Source: Nostoc sp. LEGE 12450
GTDB lineage: Bacteria > Cyanobacteriota > Cyanobacteriia > Cyanobacteriales > Nostocaceae
Assembly: GCF_015206895.1 (NCBI RefSeq)
Contig: NZ_JADEXU010000012.1
Coordinates: forward strand, 1 to 64,000
Direction of reading: 5' to 3'
DNA length: 64,000 bases
The notes beneath the pieces were generated by a model. The model was not told the DNA's origin. It ran no database searches and worked only from the letters and a program-made list of their open reading frames with translations. A program made the position numbers and the translations under genes. Of this stretch, positions 52,388-61,012 are shown piece by piece. The stretch's first letter is position 1; the number at the start of each line of letters is the position of its first letter.

Positions 52388-54151
52388 ATGACTCAAATAT
52401 TTGAAGGTGCAACGAAAACAGACGATTATATCCGTGTTGCTCAACTTGCAGAAGTTCAAGCAGCAGGCAGTTTATTAGTACACAAGCAAAAGCATACCAT
52501 TACTTTGTTTTACTCAAACAATACAGTTTACGCAATTGATAACCGTTGTCCTCACATGGGCTTTCCCTTACAAGGAAGCACTTGCAAAGATGGTATTGTT
52601 ACCTGTCCTTGGCATTATGCCCGTTTTGACCTTGCTAGTGGTGGAACATTTGACTCGTGGGCAGATGATGTTCCTTGTTTCCCAGTAGAAATCCGTGATG
52701 GTGAAGTTTGGGTAAATTTAGCGCCACTAGTTAACCCTCATAACCACCATTCCCAACGTCTGCAAGACGGTTTAGAGCAGAATATTTCTTTAGTGATTGC
52801 AAAATCAACGCTTGCACTCTTAGATATAGGGGTGAATCCGACAGAACCATTTCTCATGGGGCTAGAATTTGGCACTCGTTATAACAAAGCAGGTTGGAGT
52901 ACAGGTTTGACTATCCATACCTGCATGATGAATCTACTACCTTATCTAGATGTAGAAGACAAACCCCGTGCTTTATTCCACGGACTATCAGCAGTGGCTA
53001 ATGATAGTGCAGGTGCGCCACCAGAGTTTGTCGTTCATCCATTACCCAACTCGAAAGTAGATTTTGCGACTCTCAAAAACTGGTTCCGCCAATTTATTCA
53101 GGTACGGGATGCTGAAGCTGCACAAAGATGTTTAGTATCTGCTATTCGTTCAGGAGCTGATTCAAAGCAAATAGCAGATATGCTGTTCTCTGCTGCTACA
53201 GATCGTCGCTATCTTGATGTTGGGCATACGCTTGATTTTATCAATAAAGCATTAGAAGCACTTGATGCTATAGCTTGGCAAGCAGCAGAATCAATTCTGG
53301 CTAGCCTAGTTTCGGGTTTAGCCACTGCCTCTCGAATGGAAGAATCCAATTCTTGGCGCTACCCTGTAGATTTGGTGGCAATATTAGAGTCGGCATTTGA
53401 GCAATTACCAACTGTATTAAGTGTGGGAAAATCTCAACAAGGAAGTTGGTCACAAGGAGATGAACTAGTACCAATTTTAATGGGTGAAGACCCACAAGCG
53501 ATCGCAGACTCGCTGTTAAATGCACTGGAAGCAGGTTGTACTGAAGAACAATTAGCTGGTGTCGTTACTTATGCAGCAGCATTACGAGTAGCTCGTTTCC
53601 ACACCAATAATGATTTTGGAGATTGGAATTCAGCCCACCATCCGTTTACATTTGCAAATGCCGTACATCAAGCTTTACGAAGAGTACCAACAGTCGAAGT
53701 ACTAAGAGGTGTATTTGATGCGGCGATGAGTGTGTATTTAAATCGTTTTTTGAATGTCCCACCAGCACGCCTGCCAGAACCTAAAGACACTGTGGAAAAT
53801 CCCGAACAATTACTCCAGCAGCTACCAGATTTATTAAACCGTCAGCAGCAAGTAAACCAGACAGGGCAATTAGTTGCTAACTATTTATATAGTGGTGGTA
53901 GTGCTGAAAAACTGATGGCAAGATTGGGAAAATTGATGTTGCGAGAAAACCGTGATTTTCATGTGATTCAAGAAATAGAAGCTGCTTTTCGTCAGTATTC
54001 TTTCCTCGGTCAAACTTCGGCTGGAATTCATATACTAGTGGCTGCATCTCGGTATTTAGCCGCTCATTCTCCGACAATGCGATCTCAAGGACAAACTTAT
54101 CAAATTGCGGAACGTTTACATCAGGGCGCTCGCTTATTTGAGGAATCGTGA
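52388..54151 (+). CDS. Rieske [2Fe-2S] protein with large C-terminal helical domain
   Basis: A 587-residue protein. The N-terminal 110 residues are a Rieske ferredoxin domain with ligands C54-x-H56 (CPHMG) and C73-x2-H76 (CPWHYARFD). The following 470 residues are helical and hydrophobic-patterned (for example EFVVHPLPNSKVDFATLKNW, HHPFTFANAVHQALRRVPTV), without an oxygenase mononuclear-iron motif that I can identify. It is therefore not a standard Rieske oxygenase alpha subunit. The histidines in the C-terminal domain (HTC, HFN-like) could bind another cofactor. The biological role is unknown. Confidence 0.85.
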   Translation: MTQIFEGATKTDDYIRVAQLAEVQAAGSLLVHKQKHTITLFYSNNTVYAIDNRCPHMGFPLQGSTCKDGIVTCPWHYARFDLASGGTFDSWADDVPCFPVEIRDGEVWVNLAPLVNPHNHHSQRLQDGLEQNISLVIAKSTLALLDIGVNPTEPFLMGLEFGTRYNKAGWSTGLTIHTCMMNLLPYLDVEDKPRALFHGLSAVANDSAGAPPEFVVHPLPNSKVDFATLKNWFRQFIQVRDAEAAQRCLVSAIRSGADSKQIADMLFSAATDRRYLDVGHTLDFINKALEALDAIAWQAAESILASLVSGLATASRMEESNSWRYPVDLVAILESAFEQLPTVLSVGKSQQGSWSQGDELVPILMGEDPQAIADSLLNALEAGCTEEQLAGVVTYAAALRVARFHTNNDFGDWNSAHHPFTFANAVHQALRRVPTVEVLRGVFDAAMSVYLNRFLNVPPARLPEPKDTVENPEQLLQQLPDLLNRQQQVNQTGQLVANYLYSGGSAEKLMARLGKLMLRENRDFHVIQEIEAAFRQYSFLGQTSAGIHILVAASRYLAAHSPTMRSQGQTYQIAERLHQGARLFEES

Positions 54152-54189
54152 CTGAAATTTAGATGCGTTTGCTTTGTGTGATAATGGAA

Positions 54190-56319
54190 TCAACGCAAAT
54201 CTACATATTGACCTAAATCTTTATCCCTGACAACTTGTCCCATTTTCTGATACTCCCGACGCAGCGCTCGAATTAAATGTACCATCTCAATTACTCCCCC
54301 ATCATCTGCTGCTAAAAAAGCTGCTGTCAGCGCAATATAGCGAATATTAGCCCCTGTAATCTCCAAATTTTGTGCCAATAATTCTAAATCCAGATTGGGG
54401 CTACAGGGGGCATTTTTGGGAAAAATTCTCTGCCAAATTAAGTGACGATTTTTTGTATCTGGTAAGGTAAACTCGATAATAAATCGGAGTCGCCGCTCAA
54501 AAGCTTCGTCTATATTGTTACGGAGATTTGTAGTTAAAATTGCAATACCTTCATACTCTTCCATTTTTTGCAACAGATAACCTACTTCAATATTTGCGTA
54601 GCGATCGCGGGCATCTTGCACCTCAGAACGTTTGCCAAACAAGGCATCGGCTTCATCGAAAAAAAGGATAGCATTAGAATTAGTTGCAGCAGTAAAAATG
54701 CGATTGAGGTTTTTCTCTGTCTCACCGATGTATTTACTAACTATTTGAGATAAATCAATTTTGTAAAGGTCTAATTGCAGTTGATGGGCAATCACCTCTG
54801 CTGCCATAGTTTTACCTGTACCGGAAGAACCAGAAAACAGAACATTTAGACCTTTACCTAAAGATAGGCTATCTGCAAAACCCCATTTTTGATGTACTAA
54901 ATTTCGGTATTCTGCTTCTTTGCAAATATCTTGTAGTTGTGTTATTTGGTTGGGGTGCAATACAATATCATCCCAAGTATATTTCGGTTCGATTTTACGG
55001 GCGAGGGTAGCTAAATCGTGACCTGATTGAGCGCGAGCGGCACTACATAAGTTTAAAAATGACGGTAGTGGTTTTTCTTTAGTTGAGTCAATTTGTTGCC
55101 AACGGGCAGTATTATAGGCAGTAGCGACAGCATCGGCAATTTGGTCTGGAGTTAGAAGAAAGCGATCGCACAACACATCTAACTCTCTATCTTCAATACT
55201 TATCTGGGCTACTTTGAGGTGAGTTTGCCAACATTCTCGGCGTTGACTAGACTCAGGAACTGTAAAATAAATTGTAATTAACCCAGTTGCACCCGTCGCT
55301 GTGGGTATCCAATTTTGCACTCCTGAGAGAATAGTAATACCTATATTTTTCTCTAGTTCTCTGAGGAAGGATTGATAAAGAATTTGATGATCTTGAAGGT
55401 AGAGAATATCGAAGTTATCTAGATACAGCAAACGATTAAAAAACCAGGCTTCTCGCCATAAAAGTTGCAGTTTTTCCTCAAAGTTGGCTTTATCCTCTAC
55501 CATCTTTGCTAAATCGGCAACTAACAAGGGAACTTCCAAAGCTTTAGCAAGAATTTGTGCGGTGCGGCGTTTACCAGTGCGATCAGTTCCTTGAAAATAG
55601 AGCAGTAGGGGTTGTTGTTTCTGCCAGTCTTCTCTCAACACCGCTTCTAGTGCTGTCTGTATATCTGCCTTGAGATATAAAGTATCGAAATATATGCTTG
55701 GTTCTAGTAGTTGACAACAAGAAATGAGTCGGGAATCTAACCCTGGTTGATGTAATAGCAACCTCACCACTTGGGAGTCGAGTATTAGACGATGAGAAAG
55801 AAGTGTAGATTGCTGCTGATGAGGTTCTGGGCAGAGATGGAGCAGACGATGGTAAATTAGGGGTGAGTTAGTAGTAAAATGCTTACGTCGTGATAGCTTT
55901 TCAGTAATGTTAGAACAGAGCAAGTTTAAGACCATATCTACTGTAGGTCTTTTGCTGCTCATATCATCTTGGAGATAGGCATAAACCCGTTCATAGTGAC
56001 GATCTAATTCTGGTGCTAGGGAAATAGCTAGTATATCTAAGTCAAAGGTAGATAACTCAAAAGTCTCTTGTAACCATGCTAAGGCGGAATCTGACCGAAT
56101 TATAATTGATGTATGTTCTGATGATATCTCAGTCTTTGGCAACCAAGACATACCTATTTCTCCCTCTGCTGTTTCCTGCGTTTGGAGAGTAGAACTAGCC
56201 TGTTGGAGTAACCAATCTAATCGCTGTATGAGAGGTTGCAATCCATTTAAATCGGGACTAATTTCTACAGTTTGGGAGATGGGTTTGATGAATATTTGCG
56301 CTTCTCCTGCTGAATACAC
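54190..56319 (-). CDS. AAA+ ATPase of a contractile injection system (Cis15/Afp15-like)
   Basis: A 709-residue ATPase associated with extracellular contractile injection systems, where it is needed for particle assembly. The N-terminal part (1-200) holds a helical/winged-helix region. A first, degenerate AAA module has a damaged P-loop (QGTDRTGKRR). The second is intact: SGSSGTGKT at about 497-504, ILFFDEADALFGKRSE as Walker B, then LTTNLRNNIDEAFERR with the arginine finger. The start is GTG, with AAGGA nearby. It lies on the minus strand next to a DUF4157 gene and faces away from the sheath-tube operon. Confidence 0.88.
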   Translation of the reverse strand: MYSAGEAQIFIKPISQTVEISPDLNGLQPLIQRLDWLLQQASSTLQTQETAEGEIGMSWLPKTEISSEHTSIIIRSDSALAWLQETFELSTFDLDILAISLAPELDRHYERVYAYLQDDMSSKRPTVDMVLNLLCSNITEKLSRRKHFTTNSPLIYHRLLHLCPEPHQQQSTLLSHRLILDSQVVRLLLHQPGLDSRLISCCQLLEPSIYFDTLYLKADIQTALEAVLREDWQKQQPLLLYFQGTDRTGKRRTAQILAKALEVPLLVADLAKMVEDKANFEEKLQLLWREAWFFNRLLYLDNFDILYLQDHQILYQSFLRELEKNIGITILSGVQNWIPTATGATGLITIYFTVPESSQRRECWQTHLKVAQISIEDRELDVLCDRFLLTPDQIADAVATAYNTARWQQIDSTKEKPLPSFLNLCSAARAQSGHDLATLARKIEPKYTWDDIVLHPNQITQLQDICKEAEYRNLVHQKWGFADSLSLGKGLNVLFSGSSGTGKTMAAEVIAHQLQLDLYKIDLSQIVSKYIGETEKNLNRIFTAATNSNAILFFDEADALFGKRSEVQDARDRYANIEVGYLLQKMEEYEGIAILTTNLRNNIDEAFERRLRFIIEFTLPDTKNRHLIWQRIFPKNAPCSPNLDLELLAQNLEITGANIRYIALTAAFLAADDGGVIEMVHLIRALRREYQKMGQVVRDKDLGQYVDLR

Positions 56320-56538
56320 TGGATATTCCTTGAGTGAGCAATTGTTATTCTATATGGAAATGGAATAGTACTCGTGAGCGATGTCTACGACTACAGTGCG
56401 ATCGCGCTAAGACAGTTGCTACAAGATGGCGATCGCACTAGTTACAGCAAGGCAAAAGTAAAAAATAAAAAGAAAGAATACTTATACCGCAAGCTTTTTA
56501 CCCATTCCAAGTGGTAGGTTTATTTCCGCCGTGACGCA

Positions 56539-56715
56539 CTAGGTTGAGAAAAAAATTTCACCCGGTGTTAAGTTGATTCTTGCATAATCCTCAATTATCT
56601 TCAAAGGTGTGGGTTTGTTGGGTGTCGTTCCCTCAACCCAATCTACGAGCGAATGCGATCGCACTGGGGAGATGGTTTTGGTAAATATCTGCACTTCTTC
56701 TGCTGTCGCATCCAC
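56539..56715 (-). pseudogene. Duplicated 5' end of the AAA+ ATPase gene
   Basis: The minus-strand frame from GTG 56715 (VDATAEEVQIFTKTISP) parallels the AAA start (VYSAGEAQIFIKPISQ), and the upstream GAATATCCA is the same as before the real start at 56319. After about 18 codons similarity ends and a repeat-like sequence runs to a stop at 56539. It is probably the remnant of a second ATPase copy or a partial duplication. Confidence 0.6.
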
Positions 56716-56799
56716 TGGATATTCTTTGCACTTTTTTGATTTGAGAATTTAGGCGTTCGCACTACAAAAACCTTTTAAGTAGAGCAACTGTGATAATTA

Positions 56800-57666
56800 C
56801 TACCTATAGCTTGTTGCGCTATTGCCCTGCCCAAAGGTGTATCCAGGATAATCGCTCTTATTTGCTTTCCACCATGCGTTAGCTGGGGCATGGCTCTTGA
56901 AACTGCCAATATACTGTTCGTCTCCAGTCTCGCTATTAACCACCCAGTAATGCTTATCTCCTTTTTTCTGTATGACGTTCGTCATCATCTGAGTAGTGTT
57001 GCTTTGGAAATTGTCCACTAGCTGATTACCGTCTGATAATGAGAGACTATCACTTTTCCCACACATCATAGCCTTTGCTCCCATCACATCTGCTTCTTCC
57101 TCCAATCTCTGTTCATCATTAATCTGTACACCCCTAGTTTGTACTGTCGGCTTGACTTTCCCCTGCTTCTGCTGAACAACATGCCACGCTTCATGAGCTA
57201 AATGTTGTTCTTGTCCTGGTGCAACGTGAATATCTGTGCCTTGGGTGTATGCTAATGCTTCCAACTGGGCAGGTTTAGAGGAATTGTAATGCACCTTCAC
57301 ATCATCTACCGCTATACCAGATAGGTTTTCAATCCCAGTTTTCAAGTCATCTGGCAAACCAGTCTGATTTTTTCCCTTGGCTTGTATAGGCGCTTGTCGA
57401 GAATTTCCCCAAAGCTGTGTTGATATCCCTTGAAAATTAGGCATCCACGGCGTTTGTTTCCCCGCCAAAATCTCTTGTGTTGACCTAGAACCGATCGCAC
57501 TCTCTAACTGTTGTCTCTCATCCCCACTCACGCTATTTGGGTCTTCTTGTACCCTCTGCACAACTGAAGACAATGACCCATAAATAGGATTAGGGGCAAT
57601 CTCTTTGCTTATTGGTGTTGACAGCCGCGAGGGTACAACTTTTTGAAATATTTGTTTTTGGTACAT
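56800..57666 (-). CDS. DUF4157 (eCIS_core) metallopeptidase-like protein
   Basis: A 288-residue protein. The central DUF4157 domain has the zincin motif HEAWH at 158-162 (LAHEAWHVVQQKQGK), preceded by GTDIHVAPG and followed by EEEADVMGAKAM, which may supply the third ligand. The N-terminus is low-complexity and the C-terminal 60 residues (HYWVVNSETGDEQYIG and on) are separate. DUF4157 proteins are strongly associated with injection-system loci and are proposed to act as toxins, toxin-processing peptidases or loading factors. It sits between the AAA+ ATPase and the structural genes. Confidence 0.88.
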   Translation of the reverse strand: MYQKQIFQKVVPSRLSTPISKEIAPNPIYGSLSSVVQRVQEDPNSVSGDERQQLESAIGSRSTQEILAGKQTPWMPNFQGISTQLWGNSRQAPIQAKGKNQTGLPDDLKTGIENLSGIAVDDVKVHYNSSKPAQLEALAYTQGTDIHVAPGQEQHLAHEAWHVVQQKQGKVKPTVQTRGVQINDEQRLEEEADVMGAKAMMCGKSDSLSLSDGNQLVDNFQSNTTQMMTNVIQKKGDKHYWVVNSETGDEQYIGSFKSHAPANAWWKANKSDYPGYTFGQGNSATSYR

Positions 57667-58075
57667 GGTTCATCTCCTGCATTCAGTTAGGGATTGCTAT
57701 AAAAAATACTGATAACACATACTTAAGTGTTTATGCTGGGTGCAAATCTTTCGTGCCAATTATACTTAGTACGCAAGACCAAATTATTACATCTTTGTTC
57801 TCAAACACTGAAAAAAGGTCAAGCCAATTTTTACCGCTACAGCAATATTGTGCAACGTTAAGTTCCTTATTTTAAATTTAATCAATCGATTTTAGCAGAC
57901 TTTTCCTAAATTACAGTTTTTGCAAATATTACTAATAGTTACAATAAATTGACATTAACTAATGTATATTTTATTCATAAGTCTAGTAACTGGTTGTATT
58001 ATTTTCAACTATCAGTTATTTTTTTCCATAAACTTTCAAAATGAACAGTGTCATAAAACGAACATTGTTTAGATT
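57667..58075. other. Divergent promoter region of the injection-system cluster
   Basis: About 400 AT-rich bases between the minus-strand DUF4157/ATPase genes and the plus-strand structural operon. Both promoters should be here. No gene is recognised. Confidence 0.5.
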
Positions 58076-58660
58076 ATGTTAGATGGTCTAGACACTACCT
58101 TAGAATTGCTACTGAAGCGAGAACTTCCACCTGATGTTCCTTCAGGAGACACAGAGGTATTTATCAGTTTTGTTACGCCTTATCAAGGAGCAATTAAAAA
58201 AAAACCAGCTATTAATTTATTTCTTTATGATGTGCAGGAGAATCTGGAGTTACGCAGCAGTGCTTGGTCAGTGGAACGCCAAACTAATGGCAGAGCAATT
58301 AGAAAACGTCCCCCAGCTAGGGTAGATTGTTCATATCTAATTACTGCTTGGCCACAAAATGAAGAGGATGTGCAAACAGAACATCAACTTTTAGGAGCAG
58401 TAATGAAGGTGTTGCTGCGACATCGAAAACTTCCCGAACCCTTGATTGCAGATAACTTAGAAGGACAAGAACTTCCTTTAAGACTAATTAGTTTACGTCC
58501 CAGTAACTTACAAAGTTTTGGGGAATTTTGGCAAGCAATGGGGGGAAAAGAAGGAACTAGACCCAAGGTTGTCTTGCATTGTACTGTCACTATCTCCGTT
58601 CCTGTGGATGAAGCAGGGGAAGAAGCGGGACTGGTGGGAGTTCATCAACCAAACTCTTAG
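58076..58660 (+). CDS. DUF4255 tail-terminator/cap protein (Cis16/Afp16-like)
   Basis: A 194-residue DUF4255 protein, the cap or length-terminator protein of contractile injection systems. Conserved parts are LLLKRELPPD at the N-terminus, INLFLYDVQENLELRS, RPPARVDCSYLITAW and the C-terminal KVVLHCTVTISVPV. It is the first gene of the plus-strand operon and is followed 14 bases later by the next gene. In known systems it caps the sheath-tube at the distal end and sets its assembly. Confidence 0.87.
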   Translation: MLDGLDTTLELLLKRELPPDVPSGDTEVFISFVTPYQGAIKKKPAINLFLYDVQENLELRSSAWSVERQTNGRAIRKRPPARVDCSYLITAWPQNEEDVQTEHQLLGAVMKVLLRHRKLPEPLIADNLEGQELPLRLISLRPSNLQSFGEFWQAMGGKEGTRPKVVLHCTVTISVPVDEAGEEAGLVGVHQPNS

Positions 58661-58674
58661 TTTCAGGAGTAGCG

Positions 58675-59313
58675 ATGCTCGAACTATCTATAGTTAACCA
58701 ACAAATAGCGATCGCAGGTAAAGTTTTGCAAGGAGAAACGCAAAAGAATATTTCTGGTGCAATAGTTGCAATTATTGAGATGCCAGAAAAATTCCGAGCT
58801 ATTTTATCTCTAAAAGCACTGCAATACGGTTCAAAATGGGAAAAAATGCCTGAGCGGCCTGACCGCAAAATTACCAGCAATGATGGTTATTTTTACTTTA
58901 CTAATTTGCCCCCTGGGGAATATCTTTTAGAAGCATCGTTACCTACTAGCCCAACTCGATACAACAAAGCCAGAAAAGAAGCTCAAGTATCTTTCCCTGT
59001 CAATGGCAAAATTCCCACGACGATGGCGGATATTGTGCTTTTACCGACGGGAATTAAAGGAAAAATTACTGATGCAAACGATCCAAAAAAGTTGATTATA
59101 AATGCCAAAGTACAGATCCAAGATAGTGGAGATAGTACCATTAGTGACCAACAAGGTAATTATCATTTAATCGGATTAGAATCGCCAAAATCTGGTGAGC
59201 TTAACATCACCATGATTGTCTCTGCAACAGGTTATCAACAAGTTTCCCACTCACTCAATATTCAGCGTGGCCAAGTAATTGCGGAGCAGAATTTTGCTCT
59301 AAAACCCAAATAA
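58675..59313 (+). CDS. Carboxypeptidase-regulatory-like (Ig-fold) protein
   Basis: A 212-residue protein with two carboxypeptidase D regulatory-like beta-sandwich modules: TSNDGYFYFTNLPPGEYLLE in the first and ISDQQGNYHLIGLES in the second. It is probably an accessory or surface component. Spacing (14 bases after DUF4255) puts it in the same transcript. No signal peptide. Its exact place in the particle is unknown. Confidence 0.75.
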   Translation: MLELSIVNQQIAIAGKVLQGETQKNISGAIVAIIEMPEKFRAILSLKALQYGSKWEKMPERPDRKITSNDGYFYFTNLPPGEYLLEASLPTSPTRYNKARKEAQVSFPVNGKIPTTMADIVLLPTGIKGKITDANDPKKLIINAKVQIQDSGDSTISDQQGNYHLIGLESPKSGELNITMIVSATGYQQVSHSLNIQRGQVIAEQNFALKPK

Positions 59314-59394
59314 ATACTCAATTTTTTTAGGATAAGTAAATAGGCACAATAATCAACTATATGAGGAAAAATAAACTAAGCTAAAACTCTTATA

Positions 59395-59421
59395 CCTATT
59401 GCCTATTGCCTATTCCCTATT
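59395..59421. repeat. Heptanucleotide array (TATTGCC type)
   Basis: Four imperfect CCTATTG-type units, the complement of the GGCAATA arrays at 52031 and 60924. It lies 33 bases upstream of the sheath start and could influence the operon's transcript. Confidence 0.8.
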
Positions 59422-59453
59422 TGCCTTCTTACTTATATCAAGGAGCTAATGAA

Positions 59454-60899
59454 ATGCCAACCTATCTTTCTCCAGGTGTTTACGTCGAAGAAATAGCTTC
59501 CGGTTCTGCCCCAATTGTCGGAGTTGGAACCAGTATTGCTGCTTTTATTGGCACTATTAAAACCAATGCTTGGTCATCACCTAATACTAACAACACCTCA
59601 ATTAAGTCTGTGGGTAGTCCTACAAGCCCAGTTGATATTGGCGAAGGTAAAGGTGGAAACCAAAAAAATTATCCCTTATTGTCAGGAGATTATCCACTAG
59701 TAAGCACAGTGGGGACTTATGGCTTCTTCGTTGGTGGGAGTCCTGTTAATTTAGATGATACAAACCCTATTACCAATAGCGATGCCGAAAAATCTGCAAC
59801 CGTAAAATTTAAAGATGCGATTACTTCAGGGGAAAAAATTACCGGATATTACCAAGTTCAACTACCTGTAACAGTAATTCCTAGCGATCCTAACATCGCT
59901 CAAGAAGGGGAAATTAAATTAATCACAAACTTTAGTGAATTTAAGAAATTCTTTGGTGACTTTTTACCACCTAGTGGCGATACCCAAGGGCAAAACACCT
60001 TAGCTCATGCAGTTTATGGCTTTTTCAGAAATGGTGGAACTCGTTGTTATGTCACCTGGATATCTGGAGAAGATAAACTTGCTGGTGTTTTAGATGCTTT
60101 TGAAGCTATTGATGAAATCACTATCATTGCTGCACCAGGAAATTTAGCCCTCAGAGATGATATCAAAGATCATGCGGAAAAACTTGGCGATCGCATTGCG
60201 ATTCTCGATAGTCTAGATACCATCGACCTTAGCAGCACAGGAGTTGTGAATACCCTTAAACCCTTCAATTCTGCCTATGCAGCCTTGTATTTTCCGTGGA
60301 TTCAAGTTTTCGATCCTGCGAGTAATAACAATATTTATATTCCCCCAAGCGGTCATATTGCGGGAGTTTATGCACGGGTTGATGGGCAAAGAGGAGTACA
60401 CAAAGCCCCTGCCAATGAAACTATTTTGGGAGCCTTAGATTTAAAATATAATCTCAGCAAAGCCAAACAAGATGGACTCAATCCCGATGGCATTAATGTT
60501 ATTCGCAAATTGAACGGGAATATCCGCGTTTGGGGTGCGCGTACCTTGGGCGGAGATGCAAATACAGAGTTCAAATACGTCAATATTCGCCGTCATTTTA
60601 GTTACCTGCGAGACTCCATTGATAAAGGGACTCAATGGACAGTTTTTGAACCCAATACCCCCGAACTCTGGGCAAAAATCCGCCGCAATATCAGTGCTTT
60701 TTTATTGATAGAGTGGCGCAAAGGTGCATTATTTGGCACAACTCCCCAAGAAGCCTTTTATGTGAAATGTGATGCCGAAACCAACCCCCCAGAAGTGCGT
60801 GATGTGGGTCAAGTTGTCACAGAGATTGGCCTAGCAGTGGTGAAGCCGGCAGAATTTGTGATTTTCCGTTTGAGTCAATGGACTGGGACGGGAACTTAG
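59454..60899 (+). CDS. Contractile sheath protein 1 (major sheath, Cis2-like)
   Basis: A 481-residue phage-tail-sheath-like protein. The start at 59454 (MPTYLSPGVYVEEIASGSAP) has AAGGAG about eight bases upstream; a frame opening at 59406 is not needed. The N-terminal YLSPGVYVEE is the standard sheath opening. The C-terminal part carries INVIRKLNGNIRVWGARTL, YVNIRRHFSYLRDSI, and EAFYVKCDAETNP, which form the inner attachment layer. A 100-residue inserted domain (about 50-150) is not in the second sheath. It contracts to drive the inner tube into a target. Confidence 0.92.
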   Translation: MPTYLSPGVYVEEIASGSAPIVGVGTSIAAFIGTIKTNAWSSPNTNNTSIKSVGSPTSPVDIGEGKGGNQKNYPLLSGDYPLVSTVGTYGFFVGGSPVNLDDTNPITNSDAEKSATVKFKDAITSGEKITGYYQVQLPVTVIPSDPNIAQEGEIKLITNFSEFKKFFGDFLPPSGDTQGQNTLAHAVYGFFRNGGTRCYVTWISGEDKLAGVLDAFEAIDEITIIAAPGNLALRDDIKDHAEKLGDRIAILDSLDTIDLSSTGVVNTLKPFNSAYAALYFPWIQVFDPASNNNIYIPPSGHIAGVYARVDGQRGVHKAPANETILGALDLKYNLSKAKQDGLNPDGINVIRKLNGNIRVWGARTLGGDANTEFKYVNIRRHFSYLRDSIDKGTQWTVFEPNTPELWAKIRRNISAFLLIEWRKGALFGTTPQEAFYVKCDAETNPPEVRDVGQVVTEIGLAVVKPAEFVIFRLSQWTGTGT

Positions 60900-60923
60900 G
60901 GGATGGAGAATGGGGAATAGACA

Positions 60924-60953
60924 AATAGGCAATAGGCAATAGGCAATAGGCAA
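60924..60953. repeat. GGCAATA heptanucleotide array
   Basis: Three exact GGCAATA units plus partial ones, 25 bases after the first sheath stop. Confidence 0.85.
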
Positions 60954-60970
60954 ATTTTCTTACTCCCCAC

Positions 60971-61012
60971 TGACAAATGACGAATGACGAATGACAAATG
61001 ATAAATGACAAC
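60971..61012. repeat. TGACAAA-type heptamer array running through a start codon
   Basis: Six head-to-tail units (TGACAAA, TGACGAA twice, TGACAAA, TGATAAA, TGACAAC) cover the leader. The sheath 2 ATG at 61005 lies inside it, and there is no Shine-Dalgarno sequence. Confidence 0.85.

Noticed and set aside
57612-57875. 87-codon plus-strand frame at the DUF4157 start
   Set aside because: It overlaps the start of the DUF4157 gene in antisense and its AT-rich promoter region, with no supporting features.
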